Origin: Sipunculus nudus
Lineage: Eukaryota; Annelida; Sipuncula; Golfingiida; Sipunculidae
Assembly (NCBI GenBank): GCA_026874595.1
Contig: CM049307.1
Span: forward strand, 6,781,579 to 6,845,578
Direction of reading: 5' to 3'
Length of the DNA stretch: 64,000 nt
Part shown: in pieces, positions 40,701 through 51,038 of the stretch
How positions within the stretch are numbered: position 1 is the stretch's first letter
How the letters are laid out: each line of letters begins with the position of its first letter
Made by a program: the position numbers and the translations under genes
Notes under the pieces: generated by a model
The model's database searches: none
Seen by the model: the letters and a program-made list of their open reading frames with translations, nothing else
What the model was told of the DNA's origin: nothing

Positions 40701-43700
40701 TTGGACTGTCAACGGCCCAATACGTATACAATCTAATGCAGAGACTGTCACTTGTAGTCGAATCCTTGTGAGAGAAGTCGAGCATACAAAAAAGCTCATT
40801 TCTCCTACTACAGTTTTGAGATTAGTTGAACTTGAGAAACCAACAAAAAAGCCAGATGGACGGGGCCTCTCACAAGATGACATTCGTTTCTTGGCTAAAG
40901 CTGATCAAGATATTCATATGTCAGACGGCCACTATGAAGTACCCCTACCATTTCGCAACGCGAATGTAATCCTGCCTTACAATAAGGAGCAAGCTTATCA
41001 AACGTGCACAATGGCAGAAAAGGAAAATGCTTCGAAATGACATGTACCGAGAAGACTATGTGCCCTTTATCAACAACCTACTTAAGCAAGATTATGCTCG
41101 AAAAGTCCTAAATGATTGTGTAGAAACAGATACAGGGAAGGTTTGGTACCTCCCACATCATGGGGTATACCACCCTAAAAAAACTAACAAGATACGCGTG
41201 GTCTTTGACTGCAGTGCAACTTTTGATGAACATCCCTAAACGATCAGGTACTGCAAGGTCCTGATCTGACCAATTCTCTCATTTGAGTCTTAACCAGATT
41301 AAAAGAGGAACGGATAGTATTCATTGGAGATGTCGAAGCAATGTGCGCATTCCTCATAGCCAGTGCAATTTCTTACGCTTTCTGTGGTGGCCAGATTGCG
41401 ACCTAAGTAAGGATCTTCATGAATATCAAATGACTGTTCACCTGTTTGGGGCCGTATCCTTCCCAAACATATTCAATTATGCACTGAGAAAAATCACTGA
41501 GGACTTTAGTCTGAAACCATCAGTTGCTCACACAATCAAACTAAATTTCTATGTCGATGACTGTCTCAAGTGTGTAGCTACGGAACATGAGGCTATTACG
41601 TTAATACAGGATTTGCGTTCTGCGTGCAAAGCAGGTGGGTTTAATCTAACCAATTTTTTCTTCGTTCTTGAATTTATTCCTCCAGCAGACAGGGCTTAGG
41701 AGATACAAGCTATTGACCTTGACCGTGAATAATTGGCAATCAAACGCACTCTAGGCATTCAGTGGTGCATATCTACAGAGCAGTTCGGTTTCTCGTTTAT
41801 CCTCAATTCCAAATAAGCAACAAGAAGGGGGAATTTGTCCATTGTGTCTTCTGTCTTTGATCCGCTGGGCTTTACTGCACCTTTTATTTTATCAGAAAGA
41901 CACTCCTTCAAGACCTATGCAAAGAACAAAACTTAGGTTGGGATGATGAGATACCAGAGCAATACCATGTACGCTGGCAAAGATGGTTAGGAGAACTAAC
42001 GTCACTGGGGAAAATGTCTATTACCAGATGTTTAATACCAGACGGTTTTGGACCTATTGCCTCTAGGCAGCTTCACGTGTTCTCAGATGCCAGCACAATT
42101 GGCTATGCCTCTGTAGCTTATCTACGGCTTGCAACACTGAAGGCAAAATCTACTATTCCTTTCTATTAGGGAAAGCCAGGCTAGCTCCTGTTCAACCAGT
42201 TACGATACCACGCTTAGAGCTAACAGCTGCTGTAGTGTCGGTACATATAGGTCAAATAATGCTAAATGAACTGGATAACAAACCAGACAAGGTAGTGTAC
42301 CATACTGACTCTACTACAGTACTGCACTATATTAGTAATAACAAGAAACGATTTCCTGTTTTTGTTTCAAACAGAGTACATGTGATCAGAGATTATTCTG
42401 AGGCAAGCCAAAGGAGATTTGTAGCAACTGAAAACAATCCTGCTGACGACAGATCCCGAGGTGTCAATGGCTACCAGATGTAAGAACGGAAAAGCTGGAT
42501 CCAGAGACCAGAATTTCTGAGGTTGGCCGAGGAGAAATGGCCAAAACAGCCTGAGCCACCCTATTTTATGTGCCCTGATGATAATGGAGATGAACATACA
42601 GTCAACACAGCTGTAACATCAGTAAATGATAAAATCAAGCCACTGGACAGGTTAATACAACACTTTTCTGACTGGTATCGTCTCAAGAAAGCAGTAGCCT
42701 ATAACCTGAGACTTCGGCAAATATTGCATAAAATGCTTACCTATGCCAGGTGACACCAAAGGTCAACCACTTACAGTGGATGAATTAAAGGAAGCAGAAC
42801 TGTCAATCTTGAAACATGCACAGGCTCAACAGTTCAGCTCTGAAATCATGTCTCTGGAAACTTAGTGGAAAGCTTTACCGACAGAGTCCCCCTAGCCAAA
42901 CGGGGCCAAACAGTACAGTCTGGTGCTTCGAAGAAAAGCCCTATCTGCCCGCTCAGATCCCTTTCTTGACGATGGTGTGATCAGAGTTAGTGGACGCCTT
43001 ACTAGATCAATTCTTCAAGATACAGTAAAACACCCAGTGATACTCCTTCGAAAGAGTTACATAACAACTCTCATCATCAGATATGTGCACTAACAGATGA
43101 GACATGCTGGTCGCAATCACGTACTGGCCAAGCTGCGAGAACAGTACTGGGAATCCGAGGTAATGCGGAAGTTCGCAATGTCATAAATCATTGTGTAACG
43201 TGTCGCCGCCACCGAAAACCAGTCGGTGAACAGAAAGTGGCAGACCTGCCTGTCGCTCGAATCAGTCCAGCACCACGATTTACCTTCACTGGAGTCGACT
43301 ATTTCGGACCTTTCATTATTAAAGAAGGTAGAAAGGAACAAAAGCGGTATGGGGTGTTATTCACATGCCTAGTTATCCGAGCAATCCATCTTGAGTCGTC
43401 AAATACATTGAATACTGATTCTTTCATCCATGCTCTAAGACGCTTTCTGACAAATCCGATGTGATAATGGCACAAATTTTGTTTCAGCTGAACGAGAATT
43501 GTGCAAAGCTGTCAACGAAATCGATCAAGATTCTGTGAGAGAGACATTGCCAAAACGTAACATCAAGTGGACCTACAATCCACCAGCAGTCAGTCACATG
43601 GCTGGCGTATGGGAGAGACAGATCAAAACAGTTCTGAAGGTTCTTTCACATTTGTTTCATGGATTTGGCTATTACATAAACGATGAGTCATTCAGGATAT

Positions 43701-44314
43701 TGCTATGTGAAGTGGGAACAATTGTGAACTCACGCCCATTCACTACTGTACCTGATAATCCAGATGACTTTGAACCACTTACTCCGAGTTATCTTCTCAC
43801 CCAAAAAACTGTTGTCGTTCCTCCACCTGGACAGTTTCAGCGGGCTGATGTTTATGCCCGAAAATGCTGGAGAACAATAAAACACCTGGCAAACGTATTT
43901 TGGCACAGATGGCAAAGAGAGTAATGTTAACTCTACAACAAAGACAAAAATGGAATCATTCAAAGAGGAATCTTCAGGTAGGAGATGTCGTTCTACTCAG
44001 GGATGACAACCTTCCCAGATGTGATTGGTCTTTAGATCGGATTACGGTAACAGAACCAGACAGTAAGGGCTAAGTTCGCAGTGTGCTGGTGAAAACCCGG
44101 AACTCAGAACTACGCAGACCTATTTCTAAACTTGTGCTTTTGCTGCCAAATGAAAGGGGCATAAGTTAAGATGGTTAGCCTTTATTCTACTACTCATTGT
44201 TTAAATATGTCTTATTTGTTAACAGTTGTTGTGCATTTATTAATATTGTATGCAGGTAATCCATATGTACCTATGCATAAGAGGCCGAGGGTGTAAATGC
44301 ACATAATTACTTTG
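37705..44314 (+). pseudogene. BEL/Pao retrotransposon gag-pol, degenerate
   Basis: The domain order is that of a BEL/Pao polyprotein, broken by many frameshifts and stops. A gag-like region rich in AKTQARENVF lies at 38,490-38,940. A DUF1759-type gag segment runs 39,190-39,894, with a one-base shift just before 39,205 and an in-frame TGA at 39,577. CCHC-type knuckles (ACFGCYG; CKQCGKRH) lie at 39,890-40,110 in two frames, and the protease has ALYDNGSS at about 40,288. Reverse transcriptase has KIRVVFDCSA near 41,190 and the catalytic YVDD at 41,550-41,561. RNase H shows HTDSTTVLHYI near 42,305. The integrase has a zinc region near 43,099-43,205, the core FTGVDYFGPF near 43,285, DNGTNF after a frameshift at 43,465, and VWERQIKT near 43,607. 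A DUF5641-like tail runs to about 44,070. It cannot encode an active product as printed. Confidence 0.9.
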
Positions 44315-45810
44315 TAACAGAACATACATATTTATTGTTTACAATAAGTAAATTAGAAACAAAAAAAGTTGTATAACATTGCAGGGGTTTGAACCAGGGT
44401 CCTTTGGGTTTCAAGTGTGGCGTGCTCCCTGTCATGCCATGTCCGTTACACCGCTCCGTGCCTCTTCGGGTACCCCCTCTTTGCACTGAGGTCGCCAGAA
44501 CTGACACGCCAGCCGGCCAGGTCCGGCCCGCCCTCGCTGACCGTCCACCACCGGGGAATCCCCCAGGTATTCCCGGGAGCCTGAGCCTAGCAACCTGCCA
44601 GTAATGTCCGAGCGTCATCGGCCTACCCCTGGACTACCGTAAGTCCCTCCCCGAGCCTTGTCCCTTTCGACCAGGTACAGTTTTCGTTCGATCGGAGCCT
44701 TCTCGGGAGCCTTCTCTGGTGCTTGTGCCATCATGCTTGAGCCTTGTCCCTGCTGGTCCTAACCGGACCCCCGGTTTTTACGTCTCGGAGCCTCGTCCCT
44801 GATCCTTTCGGGATCCCCTCAACTTTTATCCACCAAACGGCTGGCTCTGCAGGGCCTGGTTCCATACTGTCGGCAACAGGCTGGCCTACTCTTCTATCGA
44901 AAAACAGTATGGGGTCTTTTACGTGCCCGTCCCCTTCTGGACACGGGACCGCCATTTTACGTCCTCATCCGATGGACGGCCCATGTTTAACAGTCGGGCG
45001 CTGCAGAGCTCCGGAGCCTTTCTACCCCTCCCCCACTTTCTCTAGTGGGGTGATGATACTGGGGTTCCGCTTACCACTGATCTTTTGCCAGTCGAGCCAC
45101 ATTTTGAGGTCTTTATAGAAATTCTCTTGCTTCCCCCTTTTCGACATAGCCTTGTGCTCCCTGTTGAGCTAACTATGTTTGTTATGTCATGGTTCACATC
45201 ACACAGGGTATTGATCGGGGGTCACTGTGTACAGAGACTATTATCATGTGACAGTTAGGTCATTTCCTGTTTGTAAGACCAAAGCAGAATGGCAGTATGA
45301 CCAGAGCTTCTTGTAACCTTGTGTACCCTTAGGTAGAGCCCACACAGAAGTAGGTCACTTGGACATTATTGTAGCCTATTAATGAACTGTAATAATTAAC
45401 AGTAAAAGGTTTGTAGCATATATTACCACAATATAGCAATATCTTTTTTCACAGAATGTATGTTAACAGTCTTTATATATACAGGTTTCATTAAATTCAT
45501 TGTGTACTGGTTAGCTCTCTGAGTAAAGCAACAGTATTTGACTCTATACAGCTATTTATAACAGTTATTGATGAATGGATTATCTTTGCACTTATTTAAG
45601 GAAGTAATGGTTTATGTATGCACAAGTACATTATATTTCATCTGTATTTCCTTCCACTTAGATATTTCTTACTTTCTCTTTTGTTCACTAGTTTCCAAAC
45701 GTGTTCTGTTTTCCCTGTTCCATTTCAACGTGTTACGTTCCAAATGGCAATTGTTATCAACGAGACACCATAGTATGCCAGCCATAATAAGGAACATATG
45801 TGTGCTATTG
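44315..45810 (+). repeat. 3' LTR of the BEL/Pao element, interrupted by two insertions
   Basis: Matches the 5' LTR at 44,315-44,432, 45,154-45,349 and 45,691-45,810. It stops at GTGCTATTG, losing the final TACA, and joins directly to 42-base minisatellite units. Insertions occupy about 44,433-45,153 and 45,350-45,690. Confidence 0.6.
44433..45164. mobile_element. ~720-base insertion with 11-base target duplication
   Basis: GTGCTCCCTGT occurs at 44,422-44,432 and again at 45,154-45,164, while the 5' LTR has it once. The inserted sequence is GC-rich and CpG-rich and has no poly(A) tail or recognised domain. Duplications of this length are typical of retro-inserted or endonuclease-dependent elements. 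The family is unknown to me. Confidence 0.6.
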
Positions 45811-46812
45811 AACTGGGTAGAAATTCTTGGAATTCTCTTCAGCGTGACTGGTGAACTGGGTACACATTCTTGGAGCCTTTTCAGCGGGGTTATAGATGTT
45901 TCGTCCCCAGATCGTTTTGTGCTCGCCTCTTTGTCCAACCACCTGTTTCTCCACAGGTCCGGTTCGCCCACAGGAATATTGTAACGGACGTTTCGTCCAC
46001 AGTTCTTTTCGTCCACCGCAGATTCACGCGCTCTGTGTCCAGTATAAAATATTGCACGACTGACCAGGCAGTCGGATGTGCTAAACAAGTTAATGTGCTG
46101 GCTGTTTTAATGCATCATGGTGATCTATGTCTAACGGTTCATCCGCAGCATTGTGAAATGTGATGCGGTTGTGATCAACGTCTGTGGTGCCTTTTCGTCC
46201 ACAGGGACATATCGTCCACGCGCAACACTGATGTATATCATGCCAGTTATTATCATTTCCCGGCAATAAGATCACATATTTTTTTACGATCACATGTATA
46301 TCTTAAATACTGGTAGCTCTACGGCACTACTTTTGTTATGTCGTCCAAAGCTCATATATCGGCTTCGCTTACCGTCATTAAATAACTGCATATGTACGCT
46401 GGTGGGAGGTTAGGGCAAAAAGGTTTTGAGGCGTGTGGGGCGTTGTCCAACGTACAGTAACCATACAGGCGATGGTGATATTCCAGTATCATATTAAGCG
46501 GACGACATACAAGTCCACATACACGCACACATACAAACGTGTACCATAACCGACAAAAAAACCACGAAGACAAGTAGATATAATCAGCACATCTTTTAAT
46601 GTGGAAAACAAATATATTGATTAATATAGGCGCATACTTTAAAACGCCACTGGACAAACACATTATTGTATGGCCTGATATGCAAAAACATTAACTACAA
46701 CAAAAACAAAAGTACATGCGGTGAAAGGTAATCAAAAGCAAAACCACGTAATGTCCATGAAAAACATCCTTGCACGGAATATTATGAAAACGACTCCGAC
46801 ATTCAACCAGAT
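45811..46812. other. Boundary region with minisatellite remnant and CGTCCACAG motifs
   Basis: Two 42-base units (45,811-45,895) are followed by a CpG-rich stretch. In it TTTCGTCC or TTCGTCCAC recurs at about 45,898, 45,988, 46,006 and 46,193. Bases 46,220-46,812 have no supported gene. This is where the host-like, CpG-poor sequence gives way to the CpG-rich gene island. Confidence 0.5.
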
Positions 46813-46817
46813 TTATT
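46812..46817 (-). promoter_or_regulatory. Poly(A) signal overlapping the stop codon
   Basis: AATAAA on the minus strand overlaps the TAA stop of the fibronectin-III protein gene (46,813-46,815). This is a very compact 3' end. Confidence 0.6.
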
Positions 46818-47649
46818 GGCGAGGGTCTGGTGTTTTGAAGAAACCGGGTCGCGATATACGGGACCAGCGATTGGTGCCGTTAACCTCTGCATACACGGAC
46901 ACCACGTACATTGTAGCCGGCACGGCATGGACGAGGGCCGCAGAATTGGTGTCAACGATGTGGACATGTCTCTTGATCTGAGGCACCCACCTGTAGGTTG
47001 GATCGTAAACAGAGCTGCTGCCTCGTGAATTGGCACTGACAGGGACCCTTGTGTAGATCACTTTGTACCGGTATCTTCCAGGGGTGGCGGGACGTTTCCA
47101 TGTCACATAATTTGTTTTGACGGTTTTCGTACCTTGCACCGGGCGCGAGGGTTTGGTTGGAGCTGCCGAGTCTTTCACTTTTAAATAGAGGGCGCGGCTT
47201 CTCAACTTCGAACATGCAAAACAGCCACAGCCGCAATAAACGGCCGATATCCCGTTGGGCAATTCGTCGGCGGATATGTTGAACAAGGCATTCACCCGCC
47301 CAGAGGTGGAATTTTCAACGAACACTCTGGGCGACGACATATTGTACAGGTCGAGTACTCCTGTTGACAGTCCGAACCCCATGGTCGTAACCGAAGGGCA
47401 AGGGTCTTCCTTGTGAACAGCGTTTTCCTTGCATCCCAAACGGCACCGCACAGTGATCGTGTCACCATCGCCGAACACCTGATTTGCGTTGTCGTACGGC
47501 TCTATCAAATACTGGTAACGGTCGGAGCATATTCTGTCCTCCGAGCCATAAAAGCCGTAATCATAAAACGTGACGGTGCGGCGGCCCTCAACCAGATATA
47601 AGCAGAAAAACAGTGTGAACAGTTGCAACAACGGCAGTAGCGGTCTCAT
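46813..47649 (-). CDS. Secreted protein with fibronectin-III domain (paralog 1)
   Basis: An intronless frame of 278 residues begins with MRPLLPLLQLFTLFFC, a clear signal peptide with likely cleavage after VEG. The N-terminal part (about residues 23-150) is rich in Cys (ICSD, VRCRLGC, DPCPS, VYCGCGCFACS) and carries potential N-glycosylation sites NMSS, NSTS and NISA. From about residue 160 a fibronectin-III fold is suggested by PTKPSRP, NYVTWKRP, YRYKVIYT and a C-terminal VSVYAEVNGTNRWS. There is no membrane anchor, so the product should be soluble and extracellular. The next gene is a tandem paralog in the same orientation, with a duplicated promoter. A soluble receptor-like decoy or ligand binder is a reasonable inference, but no partner can be named. 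Confidence 0.8.
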   Translation of the reverse strand: MRPLLPLLQLFTLFFCLYLVEGRRTVTFYDYGFYGSEDRICSDRYQYLIEPYDNANQVFGDGDTITVRCRLGCKENAVHKEDPCPSVTTMGFGLSTGVLDLYNMSSPRVFVENSTSGRVNALFNISADELPNGISAVYCGCGCFACSKLRSRALYLKVKDSAAPTKPSRPVQGTKTVKTNYVTWKRPATPGRYRYKVIYTRVPVSANSRGSSSVYDPTYRWVPQIKRHVHIVDTNSAALVHAVPATMYVVSVYAEVNGTNRWSRISRPGFFKTPDPRQ

Positions 47650-47772
47650 ATTGTCTCCCTTCCTGGTTTGTCTTACGTACAGTCAACGGTAAGGGCTGGA
47701 GGCCGTTTGCTGCACGCTTGCTTCTCACCAGCGTCCCGTTTAAAATGATCTGAGTCGACGTGCTGCGACCAC

Positions 47773-47780
47773 ATATATAA
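47773..47780 (-). promoter_or_regulatory. TATA box for paralog 1
   Basis: The minus strand reads GTTATATATG about 126 bases before the ATG at 47,649. A CACGTG lies about 15 bases further upstream. The segment after the box (GGGACGCTGGTGAGAAGCAA) is conserved before paralog 2. Confidence 0.6.
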
Positions 47781-48119
47781 CATACGAGTACCGTCACGTG
47801 ACATCGGAAACATGAACCCCCCCATAGCACAAAACAAATAATCAGCCGACGTGTTCTTGCTGATTCATATTATCTGGCGATGTTCCTGTGCCAGCGACGT
47901 AACAATATGGGCATTAGGGTACATTCCAGTATAAATACAAACGACACAACGAAAAAAGATACACATACGAGAAATAATCAAATGTGTTCGGCATAGGTTA
48001 AATGTAAACACAGATGTACGTGAAACACGGTAAATACAAAAGAACAGAAAACATGTTATTGGCCATTATGAAATAAAACATTAAAAGACTATGAAATCGC
48101 GTTTGACAATCAGATAGTG

Positions 48120-48944
48120 TTAAGGACATGGTTCGGGAGTTATGAAACCACCTCGCGATATCGCGGACCAACGGTTCGTGCCGTTCACTTCTGCGGACAC
48201 GTACACGAGATACTTGTTGGACGGCTCGGCATGGACGAGCTTCGCAGATGTGGTGGTAACGGTGTGGACGTGGGTCTCTACCTGAGGAACCCACTTGTAG
48301 GTTGGATCGTAAACCGAGCTGCCCGGTGGATTTACTTTGTCAGGGACCTTTTGGTAGATCACTTTGTACCGGTATGTTCCAGGAGCGGCAGGGCGGTTCC
48401 ATGTCACATAATTAGTTTTGAGAGTTTTCGTGACCTGCTCCGGCTGCGAGGGTTTCTTTGGGGCGGCCGTGTCCACCACCTTCAAATAGAGGGCGCTGCT
48501 TCTCAGGGCGGAGCAAACAAAACATCCACAGCCGCAGTACACGGCAGAGAATCCATTGGGCAATTCGTCGGCGGATATGTTGAATAAGGCATTCGCCCGT
48601 CCAGAGGTGGAATTTTCTACGAACACCCTCGGCGACGACATATTGAACAGCTCGAGTACTCCTGTAGACAGTCCGAACCCCATGGTCATAACCGAAGGGC
48701 AAGGGTCTTCCTTGTGAACATTGCATCCCAAACGGCACCGCACAGTGATCGTGTCACCATCGCCGAACTCCAGTGTCTTGTTGTCGTACGCCTCGATTCG
48801 ATACTGGTAAGGGTTGGAGCACATCTTTCTATCTGATGTGTAAGACGCGTAGTCATGGAAAGTGACTTTGCGACTGCCTTCAATCACATAAAGGCAGCCT
48901 GCCAACAGTGTGAACAGATGCAACATCGGCAGCAGCGGTGTCAT
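48120..48944 (-). CDS. Secreted protein with fibronectin-III domain (paralog 2)
   Basis: 274 residues from the ATG at 48,944. The frame is open to 49,001, but that upstream extension lacks an ATG and the signal peptide starts at MTPLLPMLHLFTLLAGC. It aligns with paralog 1 throughout: SRKVTFHDY, the VRCRLGC and VYCGCGCFVCS cysteine clusters, the same NMSS/NSTS/NISA sites, and the fibronectin-III part with NYVTWNRP and YRYKVIYQ. A four-residue stretch in the first cysteine loop of paralog 1 is missing here. The stop is TAA, with no membrane segment. Duplicated coding and promoter sequences show a local tandem duplication followed by considerable divergence. Confidence 0.8.
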   Translation of the reverse strand: MTPLLPMLHLFTLLAGCLYVIEGSRKVTFHDYASYTSDRKMCSNPYQYRIEAYDNKTLEFGDGDTITVRCRLGCNVHKEDPCPSVMTMGFGLSTGVLELFNMSSPRVFVENSTSGRANALFNISADELPNGFSAVYCGCGCFVCSALRSSALYLKVVDTAAPKKPSQPEQVTKTLKTNYVTWNRPAAPGTYRYKVIYQKVPDKVNPPGSSVYDPTYKWVPQVETHVHTVTTTSAKLVHAEPSNKYLVYVSAEVNGTNRWSAISRGGFITPEPCP

Positions 48945-49030
48945 CTTTGCCGAAAGCGCGTTATTCGTACGTTTGCTGCTCACAAGCGTCCCGCATTGCA
49001 CGCCCTGACTCGTAGTGCGGCAGCCACGTG

Positions 49031-49037
49031 ATATAAC
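49031..49037 (-). promoter_or_regulatory. TATA box for paralog 2
   Basis: The minus strand reads AGTTATATCACGTGG, about 90 bases before the ATG at 48,944, with CACGTG directly following the box. Confidence 0.6.
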
Positions 49038-49372
49038 TGTCCCTCCAAAACAAATATAGTCATATGACGCAGTTTCGCTAAATTGAATTATGTTTGCGCG
49101 GTTATAATGTTTCTGAAGTAAGCGGGTATGTGCGGCTGATGAGTCTGTATGCTGTTATATCTACGTGTTTCTCAGCTCGCTCCAAGGAACTCTAACTCAA
49201 ATATAACCTCCTCATTTTCTGCCGCCTGGTTTATAAAGCCACCAGCAGTGTAAATTGTATATATTATGACAGTGTGGTTGTGCCAAGCACTACACGCCAT
49301 TGTAGTCCCGTATGTTATATAACACGTTCGATGTAGATCCCCTTGTCGTCTTTTGAGGTGCGTGTCGTTTAT
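49038..49372. other. Intergenic, no gene seen
   Basis: Contains a possible + strand TATA (TTTATAAAG near 49,229) without a convincing frame after it. Confidence 0.35.
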
Positions 49373-49648
49373 TCACTTGTCTTTGATGTCAGATTTGTAG
49401 ATAACGTGTCTCTTCTCTAAACCACAAAAGTCAACACCCATGAAATGGAAATGGCAGTGATGTGTTGGATATGGCTGTCCAGAAGAGAAAAACAAGTTAT
49501 CCCATTCGACGGACCCGACGCTCAGTTTTTTACACCCTCCCTTTCCGAACACGTTTTCTTTGGCAAGATACCGCCTATCGCAGTTGTTCCTGTTCACCAG
49601 GTGTGTTGTCGTGAGCCCAGTGTCTGTATCGACAACCACCACGTTCAT
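49373..49648 (-). CDS. Small Cys-containing hypothetical protein, possibly truncated
   Basis: 91 residues from the ATG at 49,648, starting MNVVVVDTDTG. Its cysteines fall as NCDRRYL, GGCKKLS, HHCHFHF and DFCGLEK, suggesting two disulphides in a small beta-rich extracellular domain. No signal peptide is in frame. The frame remains open a few codons upstream without ATG. A minus-strand TATA (ATATATAAAG, about 49,787-49,796) precedes it, and the first ATG after that (near 49,708) opens only a 13-codon frame starting MFHFILRLV. A frameshift separating a signal peptide from the mature part, or an upstream ORF, would both explain this. The function is not recognised. Confidence 0.45.
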   Translation of the reverse strand: MNVVVVDTDTGLTTTHLVNRNNCDRRYLAKENVFGKGGCKKLSVGSVEWDNLFFSSGQPYPTHHCHFHFMGVDFCGLEKRHVIYKSDIKDK

Positions 49649-50599
49649 TATTGGTACGACTACCAATCGCAGTTTACAAGACGCAGAATGAAATGAAACA
49701 TGTCACCACTATGTGCGTGGTGCAGCCTATCCCTCACGTTTCGACCACAAGAGACAGTGTGACAGTAAACGCGGCCGATCTGGGGCTTTATATATGTGCG
49801 TTGTCCTTCTGAAAGTATGCTTAACATTTAGACTAACCCACAACAACGTGTCGTGTTACACTGTGAGTCACGCAAAATAGTTGTGTTTAGACTGATTAAT
49901 CATGTTGTTTACCAGTGATCGTGACAAAGATTATGTTAAGGTAAAAACAAACCAGGCAAGTGGAGTATAACAACATACAAAAAAAACCCACTTGGTACGT
50001 TTAAAGGATGATGATATATATATTATTATACGGCTTAACAATAGATATTAGTCTCAAACGTACGGCTTGTTGTTTTCTTAAAAGGACATTGTACGACAGC
50101 GTCTGTATGGTATGTGATATAACGTAAACAACACTATTGATCACAGTTTTCCCGTCCTGTTCTAGGCTAATGTTACGTGACCCACAGTCCAACGGTCTGT
50201 AACATGAAAACACCGCCACAGGGCCTTTTACAGACAAACTATGCACGGGACTTTTCGATACGTAAACATACAGTATTTCATATATGCAGGATACAGACTC
50301 ACCATTTATCCCACGTAAGAACGAGACCGGGTTGATGAATTAATAAATCGCAGATGTTCCACAATGGTCAATTTCGAACCAGCCCTATCTTGAATAAATA
50401 TGGCTTTATATTTTCGGTACGCCCATTTTACATGCCATCATTAAAAATGTCAATATATATATATATATATATATGTAAACATGATAGACTCCATGCTATC
50501 GAAACATATTTCACGATCCACCCCGATGCCAGCATTCAGTCATTCTAAGTCTGACTCAGATATTAAATCTGTTACACATATCTCCTCTGTGGACATGGT
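49649..50599. other. Intergenic, AT-rich, no firm gene
   Basis: Includes the TATA element near 49,790 and a minus-strand frame ending at 50,001 that starts only at GTG. A short (TA)n tract lies near 50,455-50,473. Nothing else is supported. Confidence 0.35.
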
Positions 50600-50965
50600 T
50601 AAAATAGTTCCGGTAACATACGATAGGGGGCGCTGCCTCATACAGCACTGGTCAACACAACAAAATAGCCCTTTTGCCGGACAACGGTCTACATGACATT
50701 TACGAAATACCTGCTAAAATTTTAGGAAAAATATGCCTCAAACATTCCACGAGTAACACACACACCAACGATTAAATGTGTCCACAACCCTACTATATAA
50801 GCAGGCCGGCTCTATAATACTATCAGTTGAGAGCGCTCTATGGGCGCTTTTTGGTCCCAGACGGCTCCTCTGTGTCTGTGACGTCACACTTTCCATCAGC
50901 CAATCAAATCAAGGAACAGTACCTGTTCATGATAACATAAGAAACTCACGTACACAAAGCATGTA

Positions 50966-51038
50966 GTCCCTGTGGCGCAATGGTTAGCGCGTCCGGCTGT
51001 TAATCGGAAGGTTGGTGGTTCGAGCCCACCCAGGGACG
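50966..51038 (+). tRNA. tRNA-Asn (anticodon GTT)
   Basis: 73 bases fold as a standard tRNA. The acceptor GTCCCTG pairs with CAGGGAC and leaves discriminator G. The D arm contains GGCGCAATGGTTAGCGC, the anticodon loop is CTGTTAA with GTT at 50,999-51,001, and the T arm is GGTGGTTCGAGCCCACC. A-box (TGGCGCAATGG) and B-box (GGTTCGAGCCC) promoters are intact. No CCA is encoded, as in eukaryotes. It sits between two direct copies of a ~38-base palindrome-arm segment, and the sequence after it lacks a clear TTTT terminator. It looks functional in structure and close to animal tRNA-Asn. Confidence 0.93.

Noticed and set aside
46352-46663. Minus-strand 103-codon frame at the island boundary
   Set aside because: It starts at ATG but has no promoter, family feature or paralog.
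50001-50246. Minus-strand 81-codon frame near a TATA-like site
   Set aside because: It starts only at GTG and shows no domain or signal peptide.
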